From an uncultured Oscillospiraceae bacterium (lineage in GTDB: Bacteria > Bacillota > Clostridia > Oscillospirales > Acutalibacteraceae), in the NCBI GenBank assembly GCA_900548545.1, contig URKX01000035.1, positions 1-22,786 on the forward strand: 22,786 nucleotides of DNA. The letters are read 5' to 3'. Of this stretch, positions 1 through 7,126 are shown in pieces. The notes beneath the pieces were generated by a model. It did not search any database, was not told the DNA's origin, and saw only the letters and a program-made list of their open reading frames with translations. Within the stretch, counting starts at the first letter, position 1. Every line of letters starts with the position of its first letter. Position numbers and translations under genes: made by a program.

Positions 1-29
1 TTGATAAAGCCCGTAACCTTCTGAGCCAT
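1..29 (-). CDS. rplK: 50S ribosomal protein L11, N-terminal fragment
   Basis: Only the first nine codons lie in the window. They read MAQKVTGFI, the usual N-terminus of ribosomal protein L11, which builds the GTPase-associated centre of the 50S subunit. A GGAGGTG ribosome binding site at 37-43 precedes the ATG by 7 nt. The position directly downstream of nusG on the same strand is the standard bacterial order (secE-nusG-rplK-rplA), which makes the call safe despite the short fragment. Confidence 0.88.
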
Positions 30-50
30 TTTTTTGCACCTCCAAAATTC

Positions 51-182
51 GTGGTGGCTAGCGGCACAGCCGTATAAAAGATTTCAGCTGTACCTCCCAC
101 AGGGGCATTGCCCCTCACAATCAAAGCGGGAATCTCCCGCTTGCTGCCTAAAAACATACCGCTGTTTGGGGCGCGGCGCCCC
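51..182 (-). promoter_or_regulatory. Structured nusG-rplK intergenic leader with serial hairpins
   Basis: On the minus strand the 160-nt nusG-rplK gap holds three perfect GC-rich hairpins: arms 168-174/176-182, 124-131/135-142 and 101-106/110-115. A longer fold follows, with GTGG at 97-100 able to pair with CCAC at 54-57, enclosing ACAGC (87-91) and GCTGT (66-70). None is followed by a U-run, so they do not look like intrinsic terminators. A GTGGGAGG...CCAC element ahead of rplK resembles leaders by which ribosomal protein L1 or L11 controls its own operon in Firmicutes. That role is inferred from memory of such leaders, not proven here. Confidence 0.4.
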
Positions 183-189
183 GCCTGTT

Positions 190-714
190 TTAGTCCACAG
201 GCTCGGCCTGGTCCAGTTCCAATTCCACGGGGGTTTCCCGCCCAAACATGGAAACGGTGACGCGCACGCGGTTTTTCTCCACGTCCATCTCTTCCACCGT
301 ACCGATGAAGCCCTCCAAAGGCCCATCCACGATGTTGACAGAGTCGCCCACCTTGTAACTGACCTCGACCTCTCTTTTCTCAATGCCCAGCCGGGCCACC
401 TCATCCTCCGTAAGCGGGATTGGCTTGGAGGAAGGGCCCACAAATCCTGTGCAGCCGCGGATGTTCCGCACCGCATACCAAGACTCGTCCGTCATCACCA
501 TTTTGACAATGACGTAACCGGGGAAGATCTTCCGTTCCACTTCCTTGCGCTTGCCCGAATCGGTGATCTCCGTCACCTTTTCGGTGGGCACCCGGATCTC
601 TTGGATCAGATCCTGCAGTTGGCGGTTCTCCACCGTCTTTTCCAGGTTGGAAGCCACTTTGTTCTCATACCCGGAGTAGGTGTGCACCACATACCATTTC
701 GCTTCTTCTGCCAT
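190..714 (-). CDS. nusG: Transcription termination/antitermination factor NusG
   Basis: This 174-residue protein is of normal bacterial NusG length. The NGN domain covers about residues 5-110 and starts with the characteristic WYVVHTYSGYE; FPGYV sits in its middle. The KOW domain lies at about 122-165 (YKVGDSVNIVDGPLEGF). NusG binds the clamp of RNA polymerase, affects pausing and elongation, and links transcription to Rho or the ribosome. A GGAGG site lies upstream of the ATG. It sits between secE (45 nt gap) and rplK, the classical arrangement, and is probably transcribed from the promoter ahead of rpmG. Confidence 0.97.
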   Translation of the reverse strand: MAEEAKWYVVHTYSGYENKVASNLEKTVENRQLQDLIQEIRVPTEKVTEITDSGKRKEVERKIFPGYVIVKMVMTDESWYAVRNIRGCTGFVGPSSKPIPLTEDEVARLGIEKREVEVSYKVGDSVNIVDGPLEGFIGTVEEMDVEKNRVRVTVSMFGRETPVELELDQAEPVD

Positions 715-759
715 CTGCTAACCTCCGCTCTCCTGAATCCTCTAAAAACAAAGGGGATG

Positions 760-996
760 TTATCCGGCCACATCCATTACAAGACCCAAAAGGTTCATGA
801 ACACAGTGTCCAGCAGGAAAACGAACAGGGCCACCACGATGATGGTCACCAGCACAACGCCAGTGCTTTTAAAGGTGGCTTTCGGGGTTGGCCAAACGAT
901 CTTCTTGACTTCGCCCTTGCAGTCGCGGAAGAACTTTGCCACGCGCTTGAAAAAACGGACAAAACCATTTTCCGTCTTTTTGACGTTTTCAGCCAT
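760..996 (-). CDS. secE: Preprotein translocase subunit SecE
   Basis: A 78-residue protein of the short, single-span SecE type typical of Gram-positive bacteria. A basic amphipathic N-terminal half (FFKRVAKFFRDCKGEVKKI) leads into the conserved VWPTPKATFKST motif and one transmembrane helix at about 46-72. SecE clamps SecY in the plasma-membrane Sec translocon. The gene follows rpmG by 12 nt, with a GGAG-type ribosome binding site, and precedes nusG, so the three genes form one transcription unit. Confidence 0.96.
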   Translation of the reverse strand: MAENVKKTENGFVRFFKRVAKFFRDCKGEVKKIVWPTPKATFKSTGVVLVTIIVVALFVFLLDTVFMNLLGLVMDVAG

Positions 997-1008
997 ACCT
1001 TCCGCTCC

Positions 1009-1158
1009 TTACTTGGTTTCCCTGTGCAGGGTGTGCTTCCGGCAGAACCTGCAATACTTGTTCATTTCCAGCCTGTCGGGGTCGTTCTTCTTGTTCTTCT
1101 TGGTGTTGTAGTTTCTCTGCTTGCACTCTGTGCAGGCCAACACGACCTTCACTCTCAT
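1009..1158 (-). CDS. rpmG: 50S ribosomal protein L33 (zinc-binding form)
   Basis: A 49-residue protein beginning MRVKVVLACTECKQRNYNT and ending CRKHTLHRETK, the usual L33 sequence and length. Two CxxC pairs are intact (C9/C12 and C36/C39), so this is the zinc-binding form rather than a zinc-independent paralogue. It binds 23S rRNA near the E site of the large subunit. A GGAGGTG ribosome binding site lies 7 nt before the ATG. It is the first gene of the rpmG-secE-nusG unit. A longer open frame that overlaps it in another phase is a shadow. Confidence 0.95.
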   Translation of the reverse strand: MRVKVVLACTECKQRNYNTKKNKKNDPDRLEMNKYCRFCRKHTLHRETK

Positions 1159-1237
1159 TTGTCGGCACCTCCCGTTTTACGGAAAAATTTTTGGGGTGTA
1201 TCGCGCCCCGGCCTCCCTCGGAAAAACAGGCGCAAAA

Positions 1238-1286
1238 AAAGAACCTCTTTTTCGAGGTGCTACCAGTATAGCACAAGAGGTTCTTT
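1238..1286 (-). terminator. Long inverted repeat, probable terminator of the upstream unknown gene
   Basis: Perfect 12-nt arms (1238-1249 and 1275-1286) enclose a second perfect 6-nt inverted repeat (1257-1262 and 1269-1274). Read on the minus strand, the structure is followed by a continued T-run at 1234-1237. RNA coming from the gene at 1362-2138 could fold the full stem and terminate. The rpmG operon promoter lies inside this same repeat. A transcript starting near 1258 lacks the outer 5' arm, but can still form a small ACCTC/GAGGT hairpin followed by Ts. Confidence 0.6.
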
Positions 1287-1293
1287 CTGTCAA
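1265..1293 (-). promoter_or_regulatory. Sigma-A promoter of the rpmG-secE-nusG unit
   Basis: On the minus strand the -35 box TTGACA (1288-1293) and the -10 box TATACT (1265-1270) are separated by exactly 17 nt. The predicted start near 1258 gives a leader of about 100 nt before rpmG. The -10 box sits within the inner inverted repeat and the spacer holds one arm of the outer repeat, so promoter and terminator-like stem are superimposed. Confidence 0.8.
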
Positions 1294-1361
1294 GATTTTT
1301 CCTTCTGGTTTCACGCCGCGCCGCGGCTTTTCCCAAACGGGGCAGCTAAAGGGCCTTCGCG

Positions 1362-2138
1362 TCAATTGTCCAGCGTTTTGGCCACGACCTTCTTCTTTTT
1401 CTTTTTCTTTTCGGGCTTAATGTTCTTGCCCTTAAGCTTGCGTGTGTATTTCAGGTCTTTTTTCAGCTCGACCCCCACGCGTTCTGCAAACACCTGGAAA
1501 CCGGCGTCCGACAGGGAATTGAGCAGGCTGATGGTGACAATGGCACGGGTATCCAGGTCGCCGTTCTTATACATATCGTCCAGCACGGAACACAGCTTGT
1601 TCATGGGGTCGCTGTCGGGGTATTTGGCGGCCAGGTCCTCACACCGGGGCACCACATGGCTTTTCACAAAGGTGACATACCGCACCTGCCCATAGGCGAT
1701 TTTTTCCTGGTTCAGTTCGTCCTTCAATTCAGGGAAAATATTCACCAAACGGTTCATGAAGAACAAGGGGTCGACGGTGCGCTCACCGTCTTTCCCGCGG
1801 CGCTTCTGCTGGACCACCGCCACCCGCTTGGGGCCCTGGACCACTTCTACGAAGTCGTTCAAAATGCTTTCCATATCGGCGCGGGTCCCCTCGCGCTCAT
1901 CATACAGCCACAAGGACAAGCTGCGCCAAGTGCCGGGCTCGCCGTCCTTCAGGGTGGTGGAACGCAGCTCGAACCGCTGCTTCTTCACGTCGTACAAAAG
2001 CCCATAGGCCACATCGGCAGCGGTGTACATCACCAGTTTGCCGGCAGGGTCTTCCAAAGGCTGGGGCTCGCTGAAACCCTGCTTGGAAAGTTCCTCATAA
2101 AGTCCGTTCTGTATCCACTCAAAGGCTTTTAAATCCAA
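1362..2138 (-). CDS. Conserved-looking cytosolic protein of unknown function, Lys-rich C-terminus
   Basis: I do not recognise this family. The start is set at a TTG at 2138 (LDLKAFEWIQNGLYEEL), because a GGAG at 2148-2151 lies 9 nt before it. A longer frame starts at an upstream TTG at 2153 but would contain that ribosome binding site. The protein of about 258 residues has no signal peptide or membrane segment. It looks like a mixed alpha/beta domain (for example YGLLYDVKKQRFELRST and YGQVRYVTFVKSHVVPRC) and ends in a run of seven lysines near the C-terminus, suggesting contact with nucleic acid or another acidic surface. It is monocistronic, with its own promoter at 2185-2213 and a terminator-like repeat at 1238-1286. 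Confidence 0.8.
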   Translation of the reverse strand: MDLKAFEWIQNGLYEELSKQGFSEPQPLEDPAGKLVMYTAADVAYGLLYDVKKQRFELRSTTLKDGEPGTWRSLSLWLYDEREGTRADMESILNDFVEVVQGPKRVAVVQQKRRGKDGERTVDPLFFMNRLVNIFPELKDELNQEKIAYGQVRYVTFVKSHVVPRCEDLAAKYPDSDPMNKLCSVLDDMYKNGDLDTRAIVTISLLNSLSDAGFQVFAERVGVELKKDLKYTRKLKGKNIKPEKKKKKKKVVAKTLDN

Positions 2139-2184
2139 AATGATCCACTCCAAAAATCGTGATAATAAAACTGGTTTGCTTAAC

Positions 2185-2213
2185 AGTATAGCATGGGCTG
2201 CGGTAAAAGTCTA
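2185..2213 (-). promoter_or_regulatory. Candidate promoter of the unknown gene at 1362-2138
   Basis: On the minus strand TAGACT (2208-2213), 17 nt and TATACT (2185-2190) resemble a sigma-A promoter with one weak position in the -35 box. Transcription would begin about 40 nt upstream of the chosen TTG start. It diverges from the ddl promoter at 2254-2282. Confidence 0.55.
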
Positions 2214-2253
2214 TCTTTTTTTCCCTCTCTCTTGTGAAAGCCCTGGAAAAGAG

Positions 2254-2282
2254 TTGCGAAATCCACCGGGGCATAGTATAAT
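2254..2282 (+). promoter_or_regulatory. Sigma-A promoter of the ddl-murI-DUF1934-argS unit
   Basis: TTGCGA (2254-2259), a 17-nt spacer and a perfect TATAAT (2277-2282). The predicted start is near 2289, about 75 nt before ddl. No other strong promoter is apparent before argS, and the gene gaps downstream are short, so it probably drives all four genes. Confidence 0.72.
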
Positions 2283-2363
2283 AATGAATCAAGTGCGCCA
2301 AGGCAAAAGAAAGAGCGCGGATAACCGCCCTCTTAAATACTATATATATGGGGTGTGATGGCA

Positions 2364-3443
2364 ATGAGCAACAGCAGCAAACTGAGCCTTTGTGTGATTT
2401 TCGGCGGCGTTTCCTCCGAGCACGAGGTTTCCCGGATGTCGGCCACTTCCATTTTGGAAAACCTCTCTTCTGAAAAATATGACGTGCACATGGTGGGCAT
2501 CACCAAAGAGGGCAAATGGCTCCTCTACACCGGCGACGTGAAAGAGATCGTTTCCGGCGCTTGGGAACAGGGCCCGGTAACCCCGGCCTTCCTGGCCCCG
2601 GACCCCTCGGTCCACGGGCTGGTGGTGCTCCGTGACGGCACTGCGGAAACCATCCCAGTGGACGTGATCTTCCCCGCCCTCCACGGCAAAAACGGCGAAG
2701 ACGGCACCATCCAGGGGCTGTTCCAGCTGTCGGGGATCCCCTATGTGGGCTGCGATACCCATTCCTCCAGCGTGTGCATGGATAAGGCGGTCACCCACAC
2801 CCTGCTTTCCAACGCGGACATCGAGCAGGCCCATTACCTGTGGTTCTACGCCGACCGGTTCGACGTGGCCCCCGACACCATTAAAAACAAAATCCAAGCC
2901 CGGCTGGATTTCCCTGTATTCGTCAAGCCTGCCAATGCCGGCTCCTCGGTAGGGGTCAGCAAAGTGGAGTGCTTGGAAGACCTGGACGAGGCCATCCGCA
3001 AAGCCGCCAAAGAGGATAAAAAAGTGGTGGTGGAAGAGGGCATCAAAGGCCAGGAAGTGGAGTGCGCCGTGTTGGGCAACCGGGACGCGGAAGCCTCCAT
3101 CGTGGGGGAGATCGGCGCCTCCGCCCAGTTCTATGACTACGATGACAAATATATCAACGGCACCAGCCAGCTTTACATCCCTGCCCGGATCGACCCGGAG
3201 GTTTCCGACAAGATCCGCCAGGCAGCGGTGCGGGCATACCGGCTTCTGGGCTGCTCCGGCCTTGCCCGGGTAGACTTCTTCGTTACCGAGGGGGACCACC
3301 GGGTGATCTTGAACGAGATCAACACCCTGCCGGGCTTCACCTCCATCAGTATGTACCCCAAACTGTGGATGGCCATGGGCCTCAGCTATAGCCAGCTGCT
3401 GGATAGGCTGGTGGAACTGGCCTTCCAAAAAGCCGGCAAGTGA
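2364..3443 (+). CDS. ddl: D-alanine--D-alanine ligase
   Basis: Ddl joins two D-alanines, using ATP, to make the dipeptide that MurF adds to the peptidoglycan precursor. The protein (about 359 residues) has the full ATP-grasp architecture: N-terminal FGGVSSEHEVS, the ATP-binding FPVFVKPANAGSSVGV, EVECAVLGN, and the metal-binding NEINTLPGFTSISMYPKLW near the C-terminus. The omega-loop segment FYDYDDKY keeps the Lys-Tyr pair typical of D-Ala-D-Ala rather than D-Ala-D-Lac enzymes. The start is ambiguous: ATG 2364 is chosen for its distance from GGGGTG at 2350-2355, but ATG 2358 or GTG 2355 is possible. murI follows 14 nt downstream. Confidence 0.96.
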   Translation: MSNSSKLSLCVIFGGVSSEHEVSRMSATSILENLSSEKYDVHMVGITKEGKWLLYTGDVKEIVSGAWEQGPVTPAFLAPDPSVHGLVVLRDGTAETIPVDVIFPALHGKNGEDGTIQGLFQLSGIPYVGCDTHSSSVCMDKAVTHTLLSNADIEQAHYLWFYADRFDVAPDTIKNKIQARLDFPVFVKPANAGSSVGVSKVECLEDLDEAIRKAAKEDKKVVVEEGIKGQEVECAVLGNRDAEASIVGEIGASAQFYDYDDKYINGTSQLYIPARIDPEVSDKIRQAAVRAYRLLGCSGLARVDFFVTEGDHRVILNEINTLPGFTSISMYPKLWMAMGLSYSQLLDRLVELAFQKAGK

Positions 3444-3457
3444 GAGGAGCGTGGATC

Positions 3458-4276
3458 ATGGATAACCGTCCCATCGGCGTGTTCGACTCCGGATTGGGGG
3501 GCCTTACGGCCGTCAAGCAGCTGGAACAGGTGCTGCCGGGAGAAAGCATCGTCTACTTTGGCGATACCGGCCGGGTGCCCTATGGATCCCGGGGGAAGGA
3601 CACCATCCTCCGCTACGCCAGGCAGGACATGGCGTTCCTGCTTTCCCAAAACGTGAAGGCCGTTCTGGCCGCCTGCGGCACGGTGAGCTCCGTGGCACGA
3701 AGCGTGGGGGAAGCTTTGAGCGTCCCCTTTATCGACGTGATCGGCCCCAGCGCAAAAGCCGCTGCCACCGCCACGAAAAACGGGAGGATCGGCGTCATCG
3801 GCACGGCAGCCACCATTCAAAGCGACTCCTACCGCAGCGCCCTGCTGCGGATCAACCACAAGTTTGAGATCTTCCCCCAGGCCTGTCCCCTGTTTGTCCC
3901 CCTGGTGGAAAGCGGTTTTGTCGCCCCCCAGGACGAGGTGACCCGCCTGGTGGCGGAGCGGTACCTGGCCCCTATCCGGGCCGCGGGGGTGGACACCTTG
4001 ATTTTAGGCTGCACCCACTACCCCATCATCGCCCCCACCATTGCCGGCGTGATGGGGAAAGGCGTCACCTTGATCGACAGCGGCCGGGAAGCTGCCCTGG
4101 CTACAGCGGAAGCACTGAAAGCCCAAGGGCTCCTCAGCCAGGAGGGCGCCCCCCGGCAAGTGGGGTACTACGTCACCGACACGCCGGAAAACTTTATGAA
4201 TGTGGCAGAGCTGTTTTTGGGCCACAGCGTGGAGGGCCGCACCCAACGCATCGATATCGAAAGCTATCCCACCTGA
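3458..4276 (+). CDS. murI: Glutamate racemase
   Basis: MurI makes D-glutamate for the second position of the peptidoglycan stem peptide. This 272-residue protein has GVFDSGLGGLTA at the N-terminus, FGDTGRVPYG, and both catalytic cysteines, C73 (AACGT) and C185 (LGCTHYP). The first motif is usually CNT; here the Asn after the cysteine is Gly74, an uncommon substitution at a substrate-contacting position. The ATG at 3458 is preferred over an upstream in-frame GTG at 3440 because AGAGGAG at 3442-3448 is well placed before it. Adjacent ddl suggests coordinated supply of D-amino acids for the wall. Confidence 0.94.
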   Translation: MDNRPIGVFDSGLGGLTAVKQLEQVLPGESIVYFGDTGRVPYGSRGKDTILRYARQDMAFLLSQNVKAVLAACGTVSSVARSVGEALSVPFIDVIGPSAKAAATATKNGRIGVIGTAATIQSDSYRSALLRINHKFEIFPQACPLFVPLVESGFVAPQDEVTRLVAERYLAPIRAAGVDTLILGCTHYPIIAPTIAGVMGKGVTLIDSGREAALATAEALKAQGLLSQEGAPRQVGYYVTDTPENFMNVAELFLGHSVEGRTQRIDIESYPT

Positions 4277-4293
4277 AAACAGAAGGGAAGGGA

Positions 4294-4752
4294 ATGGGAA
4301 TGTTAAAGGACGATTATGACATCAACATCATCGGCCGGCAGGATTACGCCGACTTCCCGGAGGGCTCCGGGGAGATCACTCTAAATACCACCGGCTCTTA
4401 CACCCACCGCGGCGGGGCACGTTTTATTGCCTATAAAGAATACGATGAGGAAAACCCCAAGGCCAGCTACACCTCTGTGCTGAAGGTAGAGCCCGGCAAA
4501 GTCACCATGATGCGTTCCGGGTCGGCCACCCGGCTGATCTTAGAGCAGGGCAAGCGCCACCTATGCCTGTACGACACCGGCTACGGCACCATGACCGTAG
4601 GGGTGTTCACCAGTTCCCTGTCCTCCTCCCTGGGGGAACAGGGGGGCCGGATCGATATCCAGTACACGCTGGACATCGACTCCAACTTGTCCAGCAGCAA
4701 TGGGATCACTGTAGAGATCAAGCCCCGCAGACAGACAGGGCTTCGGATTTAA
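4294..4752 (+). CDS. DUF1934 family beta-barrel protein (YwiB-like)
   Basis: A 152-residue soluble protein dominated by beta-strands (GSYTHRGGARFIAYKEYDEE, SYTSVLKVEPGKVTMMRSG, RIDIQYTLDIDSNLSSSNG), matching the small lipocalin-like barrel of DUF1934. Bacillus YwiB belongs to this family and is also encoded just upstream of argS, so the neighbourhood supports the call. The molecular function of the family is not established. An AAGGGAAGGG ribosome binding site precedes the ATG at 4294; a second ATG at 4300 is equally plausible. argS begins 25 nt after the stop. Confidence 0.85.
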   Translation: MGMLKDDYDINIIGRQDYADFPEGSGEITLNTTGSYTHRGGARFIAYKEYDEENPKASYTSVLKVEPGKVTMMRSGSATRLILEQGKRHLCLYDTGYGTMTVGVFTSSLSSSLGEQGGRIDIQYTLDIDSNLSSSNGITVEIKPRRQTGLRI

Positions 4753-4777
4753 CCCAACAGAAAGGATTTGAAAAAAT

Positions 4778-6469
4778 ATGTCTGAATTAGTCGCCACCGC
4801 CACTGCCCAACTGCGGGATGCCTTGGAGCGGTCCATGAAACAGGCCATGGAAAAGGGCCAGCTCCCGGAGGCGCCCCTGCCCGAGATCGCCCTGGAAGTC
4901 CCCGCGGACCGTACCCATGGGGATTGGTCCTGCAACGCCGCTATGGCAGGCGCCCGCGCCTTCCGCATGGCGCCCCAGAAGATCGCCCAGGCCATCCAGG
5001 AAAACCTGGATCTTTCCGGGACCTATTTCAACAAGTGTGAGATCGCCGGCCCCGGCTTTTTAAACTTTACTTATGAGCCCCGGTTCTACGGGGAAGTCCT
5101 CCAGGACATCCACAAGCTGGGCAAGGACTACGGCCGTTCAGACTACGGCCAGGGAAAGCGGGTGCTGGTAGAGTTCGTTTCCGCCAACCCCACCGGCCCC
5201 ATGCACATCGGCAATGCCCGGGGCGGCGTGTTGGGCGACGCTTTGGCCTCTGTGCTGGACGCCGCTGGCTATTATGTGGAACGGGAGTTCTACATCAACG
5301 ATGCCGGCAACCAGGTGAACAAGTTCGGCGCTTCCCTGGAGGCACGGTATCTCCAGATCTTCAAAGGGGAAGACGCCATCCCCTTCCCGGAGGACGGCTA
5401 CAAGGGCGCGGACATCATCGCCCACGCCGAGAATTTTGCCAAGGAATACGGGGACAAGTATGTGGAGGCAAGCCAACAGGAACGCCGGGCCGCTTTGGTG
5501 GATTACGCCCTGCCCAAAAACATCCAGGGGCTCCACGACGACCTGCTCCGCTACCGGGTGGAGTATGACAACTGGTTCAAGGAATCCAGCCTCCACGAAA
5601 ACGGCTCTGTGGAGAAAGTGGTGGAGCTGCTGAAGGAAAAGGGTGCCACCTATGAAAAGGACGGCGCTGTGTGGTTCCACGGGGAAGAATATGGCAGCGA
5701 GGACTTCGTGCTGGTGCGCAGCAACGGTGTGCCCACCTATGTGGTGCCGGACATCGCCTACCACTACGGCAAACTGGTGACCCGGAACTTCGACATGGCC
5801 ATCGATGTGCTGGGCGCTGACCACCACGGCTATGTGCCCCGGCTGAAGGCCGCCCTCACCGCCCTGGGCGTGGACGCCTCCCGGCTGAACGTGGTATTGA
5901 TGCAGATGGTGCGCCTGGTCCGGGATGGGGAGATCGTCAAGGCAAGCAAGCGCAGCGGCAAGGCCATCACCCTAGTGACCCTGCTGGAAGAGGTACCGGT
6001 GGACGCCGCCCGGTTCCTGTTCAACTCCTATGAGGCCAACACCCGCATCGACTTTGACCTGGACCTGGCCGTGCAGCAGGATTCCCAGAACCCGGTGTAC
6101 TATGTCCAGTACGCCCACGCCCGGATCTGCAGCATCCTGAAGAACCTGGCTTCCGACGGCATCACCCCCCGGGAGTGCACGGGGGAAGAGCTGGCACTGC
6201 TCACCGCGCCGGAAGAGCTGGAACTGATCCGCTACCTGTCCTCCTACACAGGGGAAGTCACTGCGGCGGCCAAAGCCCTGGACCCAGCCAAGATCACCAA
6301 GTACGTGATGAACCTCTCCACCCTGTTCCACAAGTTCTACAACGCCTGCCGCGTGAAAGGCACAGACGAGGCCTTGACCGCTGCCCGGCTGTACCTGTGC
6401 ACGGCCACCCGCACCGTGTTGGAAAACGGGTTGGAACTGTTCAAGGTCACCGCGCCGGAGAGTATGTAA
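4778..6469 (+). CDS. argS: Arginyl-tRNA synthetase
   Basis: A class I aminoacyl-tRNA synthetase of 563 residues, normal for ArgRS. An N-terminal Add-1-like domain (about 1-110) leads into the Rossmann catalytic core with the HIGH-type motif HIGN (143-146) inside SANPTGPMHIGNARGG. The KMSKS-type loop is KASKRSG (388-394), close to the degenerate form common in ArgRS. The C-terminal DALR anticodon-binding domain includes NPVYYVQYAHARICSILKN and ends near the C-terminal LFHKFYNACRV region. It charges tRNA-Arg in the cytosol. It is the last gene of the ddl unit, followed at once by a strong terminator. Confidence 0.97.
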   Translation: MSELVATATAQLRDALERSMKQAMEKGQLPEAPLPEIALEVPADRTHGDWSCNAAMAGARAFRMAPQKIAQAIQENLDLSGTYFNKCEIAGPGFLNFTYEPRFYGEVLQDIHKLGKDYGRSDYGQGKRVLVEFVSANPTGPMHIGNARGGVLGDALASVLDAAGYYVEREFYINDAGNQVNKFGASLEARYLQIFKGEDAIPFPEDGYKGADIIAHAENFAKEYGDKYVEASQQERRAALVDYALPKNIQGLHDDLLRYRVEYDNWFKESSLHENGSVEKVVELLKEKGATYEKDGAVWFHGEEYGSEDFVLVRSNGVPTYVVPDIAYHYGKLVTRNFDMAIDVLGADHHGYVPRLKAALTALGVDASRLNVVLMQMVRLVRDGEIVKASKRSGKAITLVTLLEEVPVDAARFLFNSYEANTRIDFDLDLAVQQDSQNPVYYVQYAHARICSILKNLASDGITPRECTGEELALLTAPEELELIRYLSSYTGEVTAAAKALDPAKITKYVMNLSTLFHKFYNACRVKGTDEALTAARLYLCTATRTVLENGLELFKVTAPESM

Positions 6470-6481
6470 CCTATAAAAATC

Positions 6482-6530
6482 AAAAAAACAAGGACGCCCA
6501 GCTGAAAAGCTTGAGCGTCCTTGTTTTTTT
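6482..6530. terminator. Bidirectional intrinsic terminator between argS and the GNAT gene
   Basis: Perfect 16-nt arms (6482-6497 and 6515-6530) pair an A-run/CAAGGACGC with GCGTCCTTG/T-run. The stem is flanked by As on one side and Ts on the other, so it can terminate transcription from both argS (plus) and the convergent GNAT gene (minus). An AGCT/AGCT pair in the loop extends the hairpin. Confidence 0.92.
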
Positions 6531-6535
6531 AGACT

Positions 6536-7126
6536 TTAGAAGCTGTTCCACTTTGCCAGTACCTGTTCCACTGCCTGCCCGTCCACCTGGGGAAAAGGAA
6601 GCAGCGGCTGAGGCTCTCCATAAGGGGCGATGTCCTTCTCCAGCCAAAGCACGTCCAGCCACCGGCCCATTTTATAGCCGGCGTTGCGGAAAAGCCCGCC
6701 CTCGGCAAACCCCATGGCCCGATGCATTGCCACGCTGGCTTTGTTTTCCGCCGTGATGCACCCATACACTGTGCGCACCCCTTGCAGCCGCAGCAAATCA
6801 AACAGCGCGCCGTACAGCTTGGGGCCAAGGCCCCGGTGGGTGGCCTCCGGCCGCAGGTAGACCGTCAGCTCTGCGCCCCACTGATAAGCCGGCCGGGCCG
6901 CATAAGGGTGAGCGTAGGCATAGCCCAAAAGCTTCTCCCTTTCTTCCCACACCAGGTAAGGGTGCAGTGCGGAGATGGCCTTCACCCGCTGGGAAAACTC
7001 CTCCTGGCTGGGGACTTCATACTCAAAGGAAATGTTCGTGTCCGTCACATAGGGGGCGTAGATCTCCAAAAGGGCCGAGGCGTCCTCCACCCGGGCCAGG
7101 CGGAGCTTCCCCTCTCCCCCGCTCAC
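6536..7126 (-). CDS. GNAT family N-acetyltransferase (phosphinothricin acetyltransferase-like)
   Basis: A protein of about 196 residues with one GNAT fold. It starts with KLRLARVEDASALLEIYAPYV and TNISFEYEVPS, characteristic of the Pat/YncA branch that acetylates amino-acid analogues such as phosphinothricin or methionine sulfoximine. The acetyl-CoA P-loop is THRGLGPKLY, followed by ITAENKASVAMHRAMGF. The GTG at 7126 is chosen because GTGA overlaps the stop of the 61-aa membrane protein, which suggests translational coupling. No good ribosome binding site is visible for it, and a GTG at 7135 is possible. Substrate unknown. Confidence 0.82.
   Translation of the reverse strand: MSGGEGKLRLARVEDASALLEIYAPYVTDTNISFEYEVPSQEEFSQRVKAISALHPYLVWEEREKLLGYAYAHPYAARPAYQWGAELTVYLRPEATHRGLGPKLYGALFDLLRLQGVRTVYGCITAENKASVAMHRAMGFAEGGLFRNAGYKMGRWLDVLWLEKDIAPYGEPQPLLPFPQVDGQAVEQVLAKWNSF

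Noticed and set aside
168..182. GC hairpin after the nusG stop as a terminator
   Set aside because: On the minus strand the stem is followed by AAACAGC rather than Ts, and rplK downstream is expected to be cotranscribed.
34..1695. Open frame of 553 codons on the plus strand
   Set aside because: It runs antisense through nusG, secE, rpmG and the unknown gene, is low in complexity and His/Phe-rich, and has no ribosome binding site or family resemblance.
2340..3428. Open frame of 362 codons antisense to ddl
   Set aside because: It mirrors the ddl coding region in GC-rich DNA; ddl has clear ATP-grasp motifs and the antisense product resembles nothing.
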